Part shown: positions 8,783 through 21,897 of the stretch, piece by piece | How positions within the stretch are numbered: position 1 is the first letter of the stretch | Layout: the number at the start of each line of letters is the position of its first letter | From: Lichtheimia corymbifera B2541 | Taxonomy: Eukaryota > Mucoromycota > Mucoromycetes > Mucorales > Lichtheimiaceae | Length of the DNA stretch: 45,616 nt | Direction: 5' to 3' | NCBI GenBank assembly: GCA_000697475.1 | Contig: JNEU01001113.1 | Location: forward strand, 1 to 45,616 | Translations under genes and position numbers: made by a program | Notes under the pieces: model-generated | What the model saw: only the letters and a program-made list of their open reading frames with translations | The model's database searches: none | Told to the model about the DNA's origin: nothing

Positions 8783-9361
8783 AATCCCATTCCTCACAAT
8801 AATATAGCCGAGAAGCATCTAAGTCGAAATATGCTAATGTAGCCAGTGTGATATTTGTAGATGTGAGGGTGTAATAGCGTAACTGGTAACAGTGAAGTGT
8901 CCGTGAGACTCGATAAAGAGTAAGAAAGACCAAAGGACTAAGTTTTATTATGGGTGATTGCGCGTGTGTAAATTGCAGTGATGATGCAATCACGCTCAGT
9001 GTGAATGGTGATGGCGGATTAGTTGGCGTAAGAGCTCTCTCTCAATGGTAAATCAAAATCCATGTTCATTACTGTACCTCTTACCCTTATATGTGTGATC
9101 TCCTTGTGTATGTGGATTACTGGGATGTGTCGATCTAGTACTCGGACATAACAACATTTGAATAAGTTATATAGATCAACCGTCGTACATATGATCAGAG
9201 TGAGTGGTGTATATCGGTGCACGACAGCCTGTTTGCAATTCTACGCCTACCACCAACTACCATTCTATGTCTTTGACGAGCTAAAGAAGACGGCCCTCAA
9301 CCCTACATTGTAGAATATAATGGATCATCATTGTTCATTGAACCCATAAGCTGTATAAACT
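8783..9361. other. Intergenic, no gene seen
   Basis: No coding segment is supported. The right end is the 3' flank of the HET-like gene, whose AATAAA overlaps its own stop codon. Confidence 0.55.
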
Positions 9362-10679
9362 TTATTTGTCATCAAATGATAGCATCTTTTTGAAGGCAGC
9401 ACATGTAGTGCATGTACAATGAAGTTTCATTTGAAGTAAACCACGATACACCTCGCCCAGCTCCTTTGCTCCTGACAACGAAAACGACTGAGCCTTGTCG
9501 GAGACGGTAATTTCCATATTCTCTTGGTTATGCTTAGGAAGATCCCCGTGAAGCGTTTCAGCAAAGCTTTGCAGATACAGAATGAACTGCGCCCATACGT
9601 CATCAGGGTGGTCTAGTCGGGGAATATCCCAACTTAAGATGCCAGATACGCCATGCACATAGTCTACGGCCGAGTAGCATGATCGCTGAGATTGACTTAG
9701 ACCCACAAATATACGAGTGAACGCCAAAAGTCGCATGGAATCGGTCAGAGCATAATGTATCGAATTGCGTACTTCCCTAATACATCGGTTCAGAGATAAT
9801 AGGGACATAAAGTCATCGGGTGAGCGTGAGTTGCCAGAAGGTGAACGTGGCAGTTCGGAATAAATGTCTACCTCCAGTACTTTTTTGCTTGATTAGCCAT
9901 TGTCAGAATATGGAGGAAATAACCTTACGTTGTGCATATTTCAGGAATTGCCGATAACGAAGGTATAGCGCTGTTAATCTAATTGTCTTGCTTTCGGCAT
10001 ACGAGCCACAAGTCTCGGAAAGTAGGGTCACATACAGCGGGAGTGTGGCTTCTTGCAAGGTCCATACACGCGTAAACCAGCAGCTATCATGGACATCGTA
10101 GGCGTTCAGAAATGCATTTTTTAAATACTCCATTCTTTTGGTTGGATCCACGCAGTGCTCCTGTGGATAAAATAGCTGATGCAAATGATCGAAATCGAAT
10201 GTAACCGACAAGTACTCAATAGCTGGAGTTGGACAATCGATCATGGCAAAGCATTTCTTACAGCATCCATATACTCCAGCCATGATCACAGGTGGTGTAT
10301 CTGATCTGCAGCATAAGACATCAATCCACCAATATCCAGGATTGGCTCGTAGCAAGCTAAGTAGCGTCTTTCGTTTCTCTGGTCGCATCGGGATTGGCTC
10401 AACAGGAATGTTTTTTTCGTCAGTGATAAAGTCGCTTACATCCCACATATGCTTCTTGGGTTCTTTACCCCACAAATGCGACAATGCATAAAATCCTTGG
10501 TGATGTAAAGAGGCTGACTCATACTTAGATGGAGTAATGATAGTCATGTTCTCTTCATTGGACGGAGGGACATACAACACGCGAAAATCCGGATGGGAGA
10601 ATATATCATCTAGTGTCCAATCTTTCTCAACTACGGCTTTCCTGGTTGCAGGGTTTGTTGATGACCTAGTATTGGTCAT
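9362..10679 (-). CDS. HET (heterokaryon incompatibility)-like domain protein
   Basis: Two exons, 10679-9929 and 9879-9362, with a 49-bp intron (GTAAGG...CAAAAAAG), give 422 aa. The start is the first in-frame ATG; the frame is open upstream but without an ATG. HET-type signatures are FYALSHLWG (63-71), WWIDVLC (117-123) and WFTRVWTLQEA (about residue 205-220). HET domains in ascomycetes trigger non-self recognition and cell death after hyphal fusion. In early-diverging fungi their role is not established, so here the function is inferred from the fold only. The poly(A) signal AATAAA overlaps the TAA stop. The C-terminal third (exon 2) has no recognised domain. It has no operon-like partner; neighbours are a repeat-rich gap and a bHLH gene. 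Confidence 0.8.
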
Positions 10680-11378
10680 GATGGCCTTGTGAATCCCGTG
10701 AGTGTTAGTTATATCATGCCTTGATTCACTTCTTGTTATATACCTGGATAAAAACGAAGTAAGAGCCAGGTAGTTACGGTAGTTCACAAGAAGGATTTAT
10801 AATCGGGGACCTGGTTACTAAGTGTAACCTAACGTGAGCTTGTTGTATAACCTTGAATCGAATACCTTGTGCTCGTGTCCCTCGTTGAATATGAGCTCGC
10901 TTGCAACCGGCGTGCAATGTAGAAGGAAACGAAGAACGTCAAAGTTGCACTATGTCCGAACATTCAATGCTCATTTAACATTGCTGCCTACATTATTTTA
11001 TGATGCCGCTTCTTAAATGATACCCTAAAGATGTACACTTACGCGTAGTTGGTTGTCTGTATTATAGCATTTAGGTTCACTTATTCCCTGGCGTGGATAC
11101 CAGACACCATCGTACTTGACTAAATGTAGCACATCGAGTAACGATCCCGAAAATAAGTCATCGTATCATATAGATGAAGTTGGAATAACTTCAGTACTAG
11201 ATGCTAGACATGTGTTGTGTGTGGGTGTGCGATGGATCAGACAAGGCAATTGACTCCTACTAACAGATATACATCCCAGACCAAAGTATAGTAAAGGTTT
11301 ATTCATATACATAGGAAGCGTTATGACGAATGTACAAAAGGTCAACAATAAATTTCTTTTGGAGTTTATTGTTATTGT
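10680..11378. other. Intergenic: HET-gene promoter and bHLH 3' flank
   Basis: About 700 bp with no supported gene. The left part should hold the HET gene promoter. An AATAAA on the minus strand just downstream of the bHLH stop (within 11345-11375) is its likely poly(A) signal. Confidence 0.55.
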
Positions 11379-12284
11379 TCAATGATGTTGCTTCATGTCC
11401 TTGATTATATGCTCGAGTTGGTTGATCCTATCCTTGTATCTTGCTAACTCAGATTGAAGTTCCTTGATGTGATCGACGGATAGTTTCAAAATAGTCCCCT
11501 TATTGATGGTTCTTGCAGCAGGATTATTGCCTTGTTGTAAAGATGCTGTCATGACATTGGCTGTGGGAGGTACTGCGTCAATCAGGTGGTCTGGAAGCAA
11601 TGAGCCAAGCTCTACACAAAGAAAATGAATAACCATCATTTCATTATCCTATGTGCTGATTACCTTGGATCTTTTCATTGATATTATCCCTTCGCCTACG
11701 TTCAACAGCATTATGAGACTCACGACGTCGACGACGCTTTTCAAACATTTCCTGCAAACTAAGCAAAAGCATTAGTATCATTGGAGGACATGTATCCAAG
11801 AGCATGATGCCTACTTGCGTTGTTGTACTTCATCTTCCTCACCCGTCGTAAAGCCACCACTGCCATCAATATGACCAGTAGACGTTGAAGCAACAAGGTC
11901 GTGCCCTTGGAATAAAGGCGATTGGCCAATTGGGGTTGGAGATGCTGGTGTTGCTGAATCAAGACTTGTGCCTAGCCAATGGTGTTGTGTGTGTGCATCA
12001 GCAAAAGGAATTGGACGTCCACCACTGGGACTTAGTCCCATTGAGGCTGCAGCTGCTCCAAAACTGTGTTCTTGATGTCGTTGATATAGCTGATATGAAG
12101 AAGAAGGATGTGGTATAGGTGGTGATTGCTGGTTGAAAAGCCGACTGCTGCTGCTGCTACGTCTGCTATTACTACTGCTGGGAGTAGGTACGAATGGATG
12201 GTCTTGTTGATGTTGGGCTACAGGTGAAGTGGAAGAATCAGTGGGCCCTTCTAAACCATACGACGGTTGTGTAGTTGAATACAT
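11379..12284 (-). CDS. bHLH transcription factor
   Basis: Exons 12284-11815, 11758-11664 and 11611-11379 give 265 aa. Residues 1-155 are low-complexity Ser/Gln/Pro-rich, as in many fungal regulators. The basic region RRRRRESHNAVERRRRD has the His-Glu-Arg spacing of class B factors that bind CACGTG E-boxes. Helix 1 (NINEKIQELGSLLP) and helix 2 (KGTILKLSVDHIKELQ) follow, then a short heptad-like coiled coil (about 235-262) suggesting dimerisation, as in USF/MITF-type proteins. The loop between helices is long (about 30 residues), so this is not a canonical short-loop bHLH. Intron 2 cuts exactly at the end of helix 1. The first intron uses CTTAG as acceptor because it alone keeps the frame. It should act in the nucleus. 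Target genes are unknown. Confidence 0.88.
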
Positions 12285-13125
12285 GCTTCAAAAAGAGAAG
12301 GAAACGCTGATGGGGTTGCGAAAAATACATGGTTCCCTTTTAGGCACACTGATGGCTCCCTCTTTTTTCAAGGAGGCTGTGTGGCACAGCCTATATGCAA
12401 TGCCTGTGTGTGTGTTTTTTTTCATTATGCTTTTAGGGGTTGGCAGGGAGACTTGCTGTTTGGGCGGGATAGCCGTATAAAGAAATCATGCTTGATGCTA
12501 TCAATCGTGATAAACTTTCGTAACAAAAATTCATCATAAAATACATCAACCTCTACATGCGTGAATGGTGCTGCGTATTTTCAAATATCCATCTTCTCAT
12601 AGTAATAAGAGCTGTGAACAGCAACGAGTTGACAGGTTCTTCCTTTTTCGAAAAAGCTCAATGCGTGAAAGATCATGGGATTAAACACAAGAGCAGCTTG
12701 TAGTAATAGTAATATGGTCAATGAAAACGCTGCTACTTTTTACGCTATATAGAATCTTTAACATAGAATAGCGGTAACTATGGTCTGAAGCATACATTGC
12801 GATACAGAAAGAAACCGACGACTTATCACGTATATCGTATAATATACACTTGCTGCTTAACGTTTTCGTCTTCTCAATACTGCTACCACGTATGAGTATT
12901 GAGAATGGGGGGAGGATTCAAAAGGTTTGTCCACACGCTTGTATCTGTCGACTGCATACAATAATGAAATTGGTATAGCGCAATAAGGAAAAAGTTAATC
13001 AGTATACGCGTCTCACACGTCATCGTTTTCACCTTTTCCACGCAAACATGAAACAATCTGATGCAGTCCTTATACACTTGAGCCTATGCTGGAAAATTTT
13101 ATTTTACAAGGTATAAATAGTGCAT
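12285..13125. other. Intergenic: bHLH promoter and CipC 3' flank
   Basis: About 840 bp. No coding segment is supported on either strand. The small ORFs present are not splice-consistent and match no family. Confidence 0.55.
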
Positions 13126-13569
13126 TTAGTGGGTCTCGGTAATATAGGCATCGCTGTGCTCCTCAGCTTGCTTCTGGGCCTTGATCTTGTCAACATAATC
13201 CAAACCCTTGGTTTCGATGAGTCTGGTAAGAGCGGCACCAGCAAGTCCACCGAGGATTTGCTTAGCCTTGGCGTGGTCAGCAGGCTTGCCCTCCTTTTCG
13301 CAGTGCTCATTGTAAGCCTTAACAGCCTCATACATAGCTACAAAAACAATGCATGTTGGATGGAATGAAGATAAGACTGACAAAAAGACCATGAAATTTA
13401 CCAGCACCAGCAATGGCGTCGTGCGAAAGATGACCCTTGTGGCCATCCTCTTGCTCCTTGTGGACTTCTTCGTGTTGGGAACCGAAATGATCGAAAAGAC
13501 CCCTGTCAGTGCAATAAAGCGTATCAGCAAAAGATCGTGTGTTTGTGTATAGTGCATAGTTACTTACAT
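13126..13569 (-). CDS. cipC: CipC-like small stress/antibiotic-response protein
   Basis: Exons 13569-13568, 13502-13402 and 13337-13126 encode 104 aa beginning MGLFDHFGSQHEEVHK. The first coding exon holds only AT of the start codon; the G is the first base of exon 2. Supporting motifs are LSHDAIAGAG, MYEAVKAYNEHCEKEGK, ILGGLAGAA, RLIETKGLDYVDK and KAQKQAEEH. These match the fungal CipC family (concanamycin-induced protein C), small cytosolic proteins of unknown biochemical activity that are abundant under stress. Length is typical of the family. A TATAAAAG box about 55 nt upstream fits strong expression. Identification is from the family pattern; function is not known. Confidence 0.88.
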
Positions 13570-13620
13570 GTTGATTGAAATATAAAAAGATATCGAGTGA
13601 ACGAGTCAAGATATTGCCCT

Positions 13621-13630
13621 CCCTTTTATA
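13621..13630 (-). promoter_or_regulatory. TATA box of the CipC-like gene
   Basis: On the minus strand TATAAAAGGG lies about 52-61 nt upstream of the split start codon and is preceded by a run of A. This is a good TATA element for a highly expressed short gene. Confidence 0.6.
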
Positions 13631-14806
13631 TCTTTTTTTTTTGCCACACAGCAACTATTACATGCTTCTCGCGCTTGTACCAAAAAGGTACGGTTGCCAC
13701 CACCTTGTCGCTTTAGCAAGCATGTTGCACAAAGGGCTGCTGCAGCTGCCAAGAACGTCCAGCACCAGCCTCATACACAGCTGCTCACTAAAATAAGGTT
13801 TATAAACCCAATTTAGTAAAATATTTACGTGCCAAAGCCATACCGTCCAATACCGGAAAAACGGTGTAGGGCGATGATCATCATTATCCGGCGCCTTATG
13901 ACCTGTAATATCCTACCTCGCTTAGCTAGCATATTACCACCTTGCCTTTTGCTGCCACACAACAAAAGTGAACAACCGGGTATACTGCATGCACTCAAGT
14001 CCGGAAACTTGGCATAACTGCCGAAATGTTGTAGAGTGGTGAATTTAGAGACAAAAATAGAAAAATGTTTCGGACCGACCAATAGCATATTATCCATCTC
14101 TCCAGGTGTGCCACCCACCAATGGTTATCCACTACGTTTAACATTACATTATTGCTATATAGGCCATAGGCGCCATCCTCTAAATCATGACGTGTCGGCG
14201 ATAAGCGGCGCAACTCGATTCTATATACTAAACATTATCCGAATAGCTTGACCGCAGAAAAAGATCTCCACACCATTCAGGAACTCAGCATGGGATCCAG
14301 GCACGTCTTTTTACATTTACACCATTAGCGTGTACTCAACACATGATAGAGTCTAAAGTGTGCTTTGGCGGTGTTTGTGTCTCTTGCTTATTCCAGAGCA
14401 CACTAGCGGAAAAAAGTGGACATATGATGCAAAGCAGCAGCACCAGGTAAATAGAGCTGTTGAAAAGGTGCATCATCACATCACCGTGTTACACAAGCTC
14501 AGCTAGATGTGTGCATGCATTCGCAAAGCAAGATTTCCTAAAGCGACAAATGAACCGACATCAAGGGTCGATCTCTTACAAGAGATGCGTTGGAGTCAAG
14601 CAACACATTGCTACTACCGTTCAGCCGATATTCATCTGTGGAACAGCACTATCAGGTAGAGTCGCATGACATGAACAGCTATCCAATACGTAATAATCAA
14701 CAAAAGACAACAACACTCTCACGCGAATCCCAGCAGCTGCACGATAATATAGCATATGAAGAATAGCGTATTATTGGTATTTCCTTTTAAAAGTGCTAAT
14801 CCAACA
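13631..14806. other. Intergenic: CipC upstream region and NUP107 3' flank
   Basis: About 1.2 kb without supported genes. I looked here for 3' exons of the NUP107 homologue and found no splice-consistent coding continuation. Confidence 0.55.
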
Positions 14807-17257
14807 TCAAGGTTTGCCTATTCTAGTGCAAAGTTTCTCGAATTCACAAATCGGCGCGGGGAGATCGACATTACAATCTGCTTGAAGGATAGCCATGTCA
14901 ATAACGGACCCTGGTATACTTGAGATGAGTTTAGCCGCAGCTTTATGTTGCTTGGTATCTGTGTCATGGAGTCATCGGAAAGTCAAAATAAGGCAATCAA
15001 GCAACATTTGCATGCACTTACCAAGAAAGTGGTTCCCGAGCTTGTTAGCTGCTGTAATAGCGTCGAAGTAAAGATGATCATCCATAAGCAGCCATGCAAA
15101 TTGCATCAAGCATCGTTTCACGCCAAAAGGTAGTTGCTGAATCGAATGGCCATGTGGATCGTCATCAGGGTCACTGTCGTCCTCATCGTCATGAAGCCAG
15201 ATGCCTCTTGGTGGTTTATGAATGATAGACCGCTTTTCATAACAGACGCGTAAGCATAAAGTTACGTCCACAGTTTAAGCAATCAACCTACCTCATCCAT
15301 AAAGTCATCCAGCGTCCTTTTCCATGTCTGCCGTAAAATAGAGACCATGTCTAGACCATACTGCTTGCCCATGTCGAATAAGAGCTTCCTCTCTTCATTG
15401 TCCCAAAAGTTCGCTAGTAAAACGAGAATAGCGTTAGCGCCGTTTTTCAAGGCGAGTGGTTACACGTATATCAACCTGCAAGGAAATCAGAAACCACGGG
15501 CACTTGTACTGATTGCGGAGTAAAAGATGCATATAATGCAAGCAGTTTGGGCTACCGATCGTTTCCATCAGCCATCTCATATTTGGTATCCAACATCGGA
15601 TTGTCTTCTTACTTTGAAATTCGGCTTCGTCACATTGTGTTTTGCGTAATGGCCGAGGATTTCGTCAGTCATTGAATCACTAGGTTGGCTGTAAAATATC
15701 CGGGAATAAAGTATCAGCGCTGATAGTAGGCGTAATGCATACGGCCACATCCATGATCCAGGCCTAGACTATGTATTAGTGGAACGCCAATAAAGACCAT
15801 CTTGGATGTTATATACCTTATTCGTAGATTGGATGGCATTTTGGGATCCAAAAGTAATGAACAGCAATAAGATATGCCTTCTTGCAGCTTGCCATGTAAT
15901 ATCGAAAGAGTCAATGTCGCAAACAGCTGAAGATATCCATCCCTGCGAACCGCTAGTGAGTCCAACGTGTCCCTTCCTTCGTGTACACACGCAACTTACT
16001 GCAGGCCGTCCTTCTTTTTGCTGGCAATATCACTGTACTCTTTTTCTACCAGTAGCAGGTTGGGTGTAGTACCATTTATCTCGTTTGTAGATGCTTGTGC
16101 TTCTTCAGCTTGATGTATCCGGCAATTGTAGAACGCCCAAATAACATCCTCCCAACCACGGCATATAGGCAATACCTAGTATCAAGATATTAAGGTGCGA
16201 TACCTTTTTTTTATCCGCGTTACACTTACCCTTTCCGTCCGTCCGCATAATGCACCAAGGATTGCAGTTTCATATTGACCAAGCTTATCCTGCATGGGTC
16301 GTTTAGTTGTCGTGAATCTACCCTCTTGATAAGCGTTTACCTTTGATTCCTTTTGGTCATATAGCCAGCTCCAGGTTTTGCGTTGTTCATCCAACCATTC
16401 CACATGTTTCCCGTCTAATTCCCGTATAAAATCAGCCAATGAAACGAGCACAAGAATAAACATTCTTACCGAGGGCTTTTTTCCGTTGTTCGATATATCG
16501 CATAATCAGTCCAGTACGCCATGTTTGTGGCTCGAGTTGCTTGTTGATATCACACGCTTTTTGCATATCTCCACATCTCAAGGCGCGGAACAATCGTTGA
16601 TAGGTGGTCTCAGGCTCATCCAGTGTTTGAGAATGCCTTCGTTTCCTTGAGCCAATAAATCCACTCAGAAATCGGTTTGAGCGGACAAGTTCTTCAATCT
16701 CATCTTCGATGTCGTCGTGCATATCCATCTCGCTTGATACGCCATGATGGGCAATCAGCTGCTCAATATAGGCTGTCATTTGCTGTCGGTGTACGCGAAT
16801 TGTTGTCAGCTGAATCTGGTATTTCAACACACCATGACACCCACGGCTTACCGCATATTGATATAAGGGTGATGTCCTGGATTCACGTAGTCTACCCAAT
16901 GACAAGTTAGAATCAAAGCATACTTGACAGCGTAAATGATCACTTTTGTACCGTATCATAAGCTCCAAAAGGGTCCATATCCACTTTTCTCGTGTCAGAA
17001 ACTTGAGTTCTTCTTGTGCAGTATTAGCCGCCTTTCTGCCTTGGATTGAATGCAAATGGTCGATCCTATTTGATGCTGTCAGTGTAATTGAAACGAGGGT
17101 GTTGTTGTACGCGTAGAAACCTGAGCTCCACCAGATCTTTAATGCAAGTGACGAGTTTCTTGTTGTCGATTCCGTCGTGGGTGAGGTCCACTACCTCCGC
17201 AATGGCTCGATCGAGGTCCTTGTTGGCGTTGATAAATATTTCATCAGGGAGATTCAT
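14807..17257 (-). CDS. NUP107: Nuclear pore Nup107/Nup84 family protein, C-terminally short
   Basis: Eleven exons: 17257-17121, 17065-16470, 16414-16341, 16289-16230, 16175-16000, 15942-15817, 15763-15613, 15551-15476, 15413-15292, 15232-15022, 14958-14807; 626 aa. All-helical scaffold of the Y-complex (Nup107-160). Diagnostic stretches are LFRALRCGDMQKACDI, YETAILGALCGR, VLPICRGWEDVIWAFY, LLALYASFTPQS, NFWDNEERKLLFDMGKQYGLD and FAWLLMDDHLYFDAI. These run in the same order as in human Nup107. Human Nup107 is 925 aa and yeast Nup84 726 aa. Here the protein stops just after the ISSIPGSVIDMAILQAD segment, so the C-terminal ~200-residue domain that contacts Nup133 is missing or undetected. The 51-bp intron 3 is frame-neutral and could be retained. 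A GTAT microsatellite lies just upstream of the start. Confidence 0.85.
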
Positions 17258-17272
17258 AGATGGCAAAAGCGG

Positions 17273-17308
17273 GTATGTATGTATGTATGTATGTATGTAT
17301 GTATGTGT
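17273..17308 (+). repeat. (GTAT)n microsatellite
   Basis: About eight tandem GTAT units ending in TGTGTGTT, immediately upstream of the NUP107 start codon, so in its promoter or 5' UTR. Confidence 0.9.
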
Positions 17309-17746
17309 GTTGGTTCAAGTGCAAGCAGTAAGCTGTAGTTCCACTGCCGCTCGAAATTAGTTCAACGCTATGATGCAGCATGCTTTAACAACAAGTGCCT
17401 ATAACGAGGGTGGACCACTCATGTAGAATATATTCTTGCCTTTGTTTTATTGGAAACGGCCATACAGTAATCTTCAAGATGATGTGCTATAGAGCATATG
17501 GATATGTTGAATGATACAAAATAAAAGTGGATTTTCTTTACATTCTAGTTAAAAGGTCCTCGTTGAGCACTAGAGTATCCGATAATAGATATGAGTGATT
17601 GAAAGGCACTGGTTGCTATGGATTCCATCGTAAGGACAAGAGGTGGATCCTGGATGCTATGTGACCTACTACCATGAGATCTGGTCTTGAATTAGCTGTA
17701 CTCAACAATGAATCCTCCGTAAGCCCTTTGTTTCTTCCTCCATACC
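17309..17746. other. Divergent promoter region NUP107 / G-patch gene
   Basis: About 440 bp between two head-to-head starts. No gene is seen. An ATG at 17708 followed by a GTAAGC donor cannot be spliced in frame with the G-patch ORF. Confidence 0.5.
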
Positions 17747-19149
<1,403 letters not shown>

Positions 19150-19240
19150 TATTGTTATATAGCAGTTCATGAAAAAAAAAAGAAACATACAATTTATCAT
19201 CTTTGGATATTCAATCATTGTGGGGTATACATTTTATCTT

Positions 19241-21215
19241 CTACTGTTGCAGACGGAATCTTGGGGTTGGGTTACAAGCACGTACACGTTTATGGAAACG
19301 ATAAGGGGGACATGTTTTGTAGAGACATTCGAGTATCTTGCCAGCGATGTTTTGACCTTCAATCCATGCACCATGCAAATAACCATAGTACTCAGGTGAC
19401 ATGGCTTCACCAGCAAACCATAGACGAGGAAAAGTAGGTGCGTCATCGTTGTCATCAATCGGCAATGGAGCACGCATATTTTCGTGATGCTCTACAAGCA
19501 TACCAATGGGCCAGTTGGAATATGATCCACGAAAGAGTGGATTGGTATGCCAGCGAGGTACAACAATGCCAGTTGGACGTGGGAGCGATTTATGTGGAAA
19601 CATGCGTTGTAACACTTGCATAATCTCGTCAGCTACTTGAGCGTCGGGTAATCGTTCAAGACGTTCAGATGCTTTGTAGGTAGCAGTGACCATCAATATA
19701 TTATCATCATCTTGATTTTGGTGTGGCAAATATCCTGGTGCATTGAGATTTTGCCATACGGTATATTCTCTTGTATCATTTCCAGCATACAATGCAAACT
19801 TGTAAAAGTCAGAGGTCACGTTGACACGGAGATGTGTGTAAAGGCGTCTTTTACCTGCCAGTCGTCCCAGAATTTGTGGTCAAACCTTAAAAAGATTTTG
19901 GTATAGGTAGTCATATGAAAACTTAATAATGCTTCTCGTTTCCAGTCGGGAAAAGCTGGGATCCATTCAACGCTATCGCTTTGGAGAACGCCTAATCTAT
20001 TCCAAAAGTGAGTGATTTCACACGACTATGCATACGCCGGTGGCGTTTGTTATTGTCTCTCTATTGGCCCTTTTCTTTCACACACACACACACTCACGAG
20101 AACGTGCAAATAGCATAATCAGCGAAGATATGATCACCATTGGCGGTATGTACAATCACACCATGAGGGCCATCATATTGCACACGAGTGACCATCGTAT
20201 CCAATAACAATCGGCTGTCATTGGGTTTGAGAAACCGGTTCGCTTCCTCTTGAAGAATATAATTGAAACCCCTGTGTGTGTTAAGTAGTACGCATAAACG
20301 ATCAGTGCCACGTGCCTCTTTCTGCATGCATAAACAAAAGAATGTTATTCTTTACCTGTGATCAACCACAAATTCATTACCAAAAGGAAAAGTGCCTTCC
20401 GTCATATCCGAAGTGCCAGTCGCATATTCGAGTGATGAGACTTCGGCTGGTTCAGCAAGCTCCCATTCGATAGCAAAATACTCTACAGCTGCTTTGAGTG
20501 GAGTATCTGGCTCCCACCCAAGCATTCGTAATGCTGCCCGACTCGATAAATCAACTTGATTGTGTGCTATCCTCTCTTCTAATAATCATGGGTCCTCATT
20601 AAGCAATGATACAACATTCTTAATTAGTGGTTTCTCACCTGCATACATGACCGTTTTCTCCATGAGCTCATCGAATGCATCATATACAGGTAAGCCAAGT
20701 CGTTGGCGAAGGGGACCTTGATCATCAAAAAAGGCAACATCGCGTTTATCATTTGGTGCCGTCTTTAGCCCGTGTTGAGTAGCCAACTTGTAAATTGGGT
20801 TGGTGCCTTTGCCATATATCTATATGATTTATCAATCATTTACCTACATTGTATCATCAACCCAAAAGATAATACACCTACCCAATTGGCACCGAGTTCC
20901 ACAGAGGAGCGTCCTAATGTAGCATGTTGAACCCTGCCTATTCTAAAGTCAGTGTTCCTTTATTCTCACAGACAAGCACGCTATTGTTGTGTAGATCACT
21001 TTACCGCCCACAAATGATTGTCCCTCCACAATTATAAAATCGTCTTGTCCGTTCTTATGTAAGGTAGACGCTGCTGCCACTCCTGATGCTCCTGCACCAA
21101 GGATTACCACCTTGGTTCTGTATGAAGTTGCTGATACATCCATGGTCATAATTGACGCTACTGCTAGTAGGATGATCCATATGGAACAGCATTGCTTCAT
21201 CATTTTGAAAATCAT
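19241..21215 (-). CDS. Secreted/lumenal FAD-dependent polyamine oxidase
   Basis: Exons 21215-21005, 20937-20882, 20819-20639, 20578-20356, 20271-20098, 19996-19855 and 19798-19241 encode 514 aa. An N-terminal hydrophobic segment (about 10-29, ending VSA) looks like a cleavable signal peptide. The dinucleotide fold is TKVVILGAGASGV (G40-G45). Typical flavin amine oxidase blocks follow: GGRVQ, ELGANWIYGKG, CTFSLGVLQ, RGSYSNWPIG and LWFAGEAMSPEYYGYLHGAW. The family oxidises spermine/spermidine or their acetyl forms, giving H2O2 and an aldehyde. An apparent in-frame TGA (20586-20588) lies inside a 60-bp intron (GTGAGA...TTATTAG), so the gene is intact. The secretory signal suggests extracellular or vacuolar polyamine breakdown (inference). 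Confidence 0.9.
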
Positions 21216-21897
21216 TTTCGGAAAGATAAGCTTGGAGATCGTAGTTATAGTAATAGCGAGGAAAAAAGAAAGAAAGAAAGAAATCAGGAACAAGAGAATC
21301 TACGGCAGTTTTTGAGTGAGGTTTGGGGGTGATTGGAGAGGGGGGGAACAGGATGGTGAGTCTATGTGTCATCGGATGGACCACATGGCCGTGATGGTGG
21401 GAAGAAGAACAAACAATGACAACATGAAATGTCTTATCCACTCCGTTTTATTATTACCATGAATTATGCTTGTTGTTATAAGAAGAAAAAGAAAAAGAAC
21501 ATAAGTGCGAATAAAATGCGTTGTGGGGATGAGGGGAATGTATTGGCTCTTTCCCAGTGGGGGATAAAAAGAAATGCAAATTTGTGTATACGGCCAGTGA
21601 AGAAAAAGAAGAAATAGAGGCATAGGTTTGGGGGTGGGGAATCATGCGAGAAAATTTCAAGATGCGCCAAACATGAAAGAAATGCAATAAGTGGTGTGTG
21701 TGTGTGGTCAGTGGTGGGAATAATGTCTGTCAATCATGAGATCAAAAGGAACCCTCGTATATGAACAAATAGTGTGTGGTGGTGTTGGTGGATCAATGCA
21801 TAAAAGTAAGAGGTATATAACCGGTCAAAAGAACATATGTGCGAATAAAAAGAATAAAAGCGAATGGAAGGTTGAAAGAAAATGTGTGATGGTACCA
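21216..21897. other. Intergenic: oxidase promoter, STE12 3' flank
   Basis: About 680 bp, G+A-rich on the plus strand (several GAAAGAAA and GGGG runs). No gene is supported. Confidence 0.55.

Noticed and set aside
8688..8993. Minus-strand ORF in the inverted-repeat region
   Set aside because: Overlaps the repeat arm; the corresponding frame in the other arm is broken, so there is no evidence of protein-level constraint.
12883..13077. Small minus-strand ORF between bHLH and CipC genes
   Set aside because: No resemblance to a protein family and no splice signals linking it to either neighbour.
17708..17720. ATG followed by a GTAAGC donor as first exon of the G-patch gene
   Set aside because: No acceptor downstream joins it in the frame of the conserved protein; the ATG at 17747 starts it directly.
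20586..20588. In-frame TGA in the polyamine oxidase, suggesting a pseudogene
   Set aside because: It lies within a 60-bp intron with good donor (GTGAGA) and acceptor (TTATTAG); splicing keeps the frame and family sequence.
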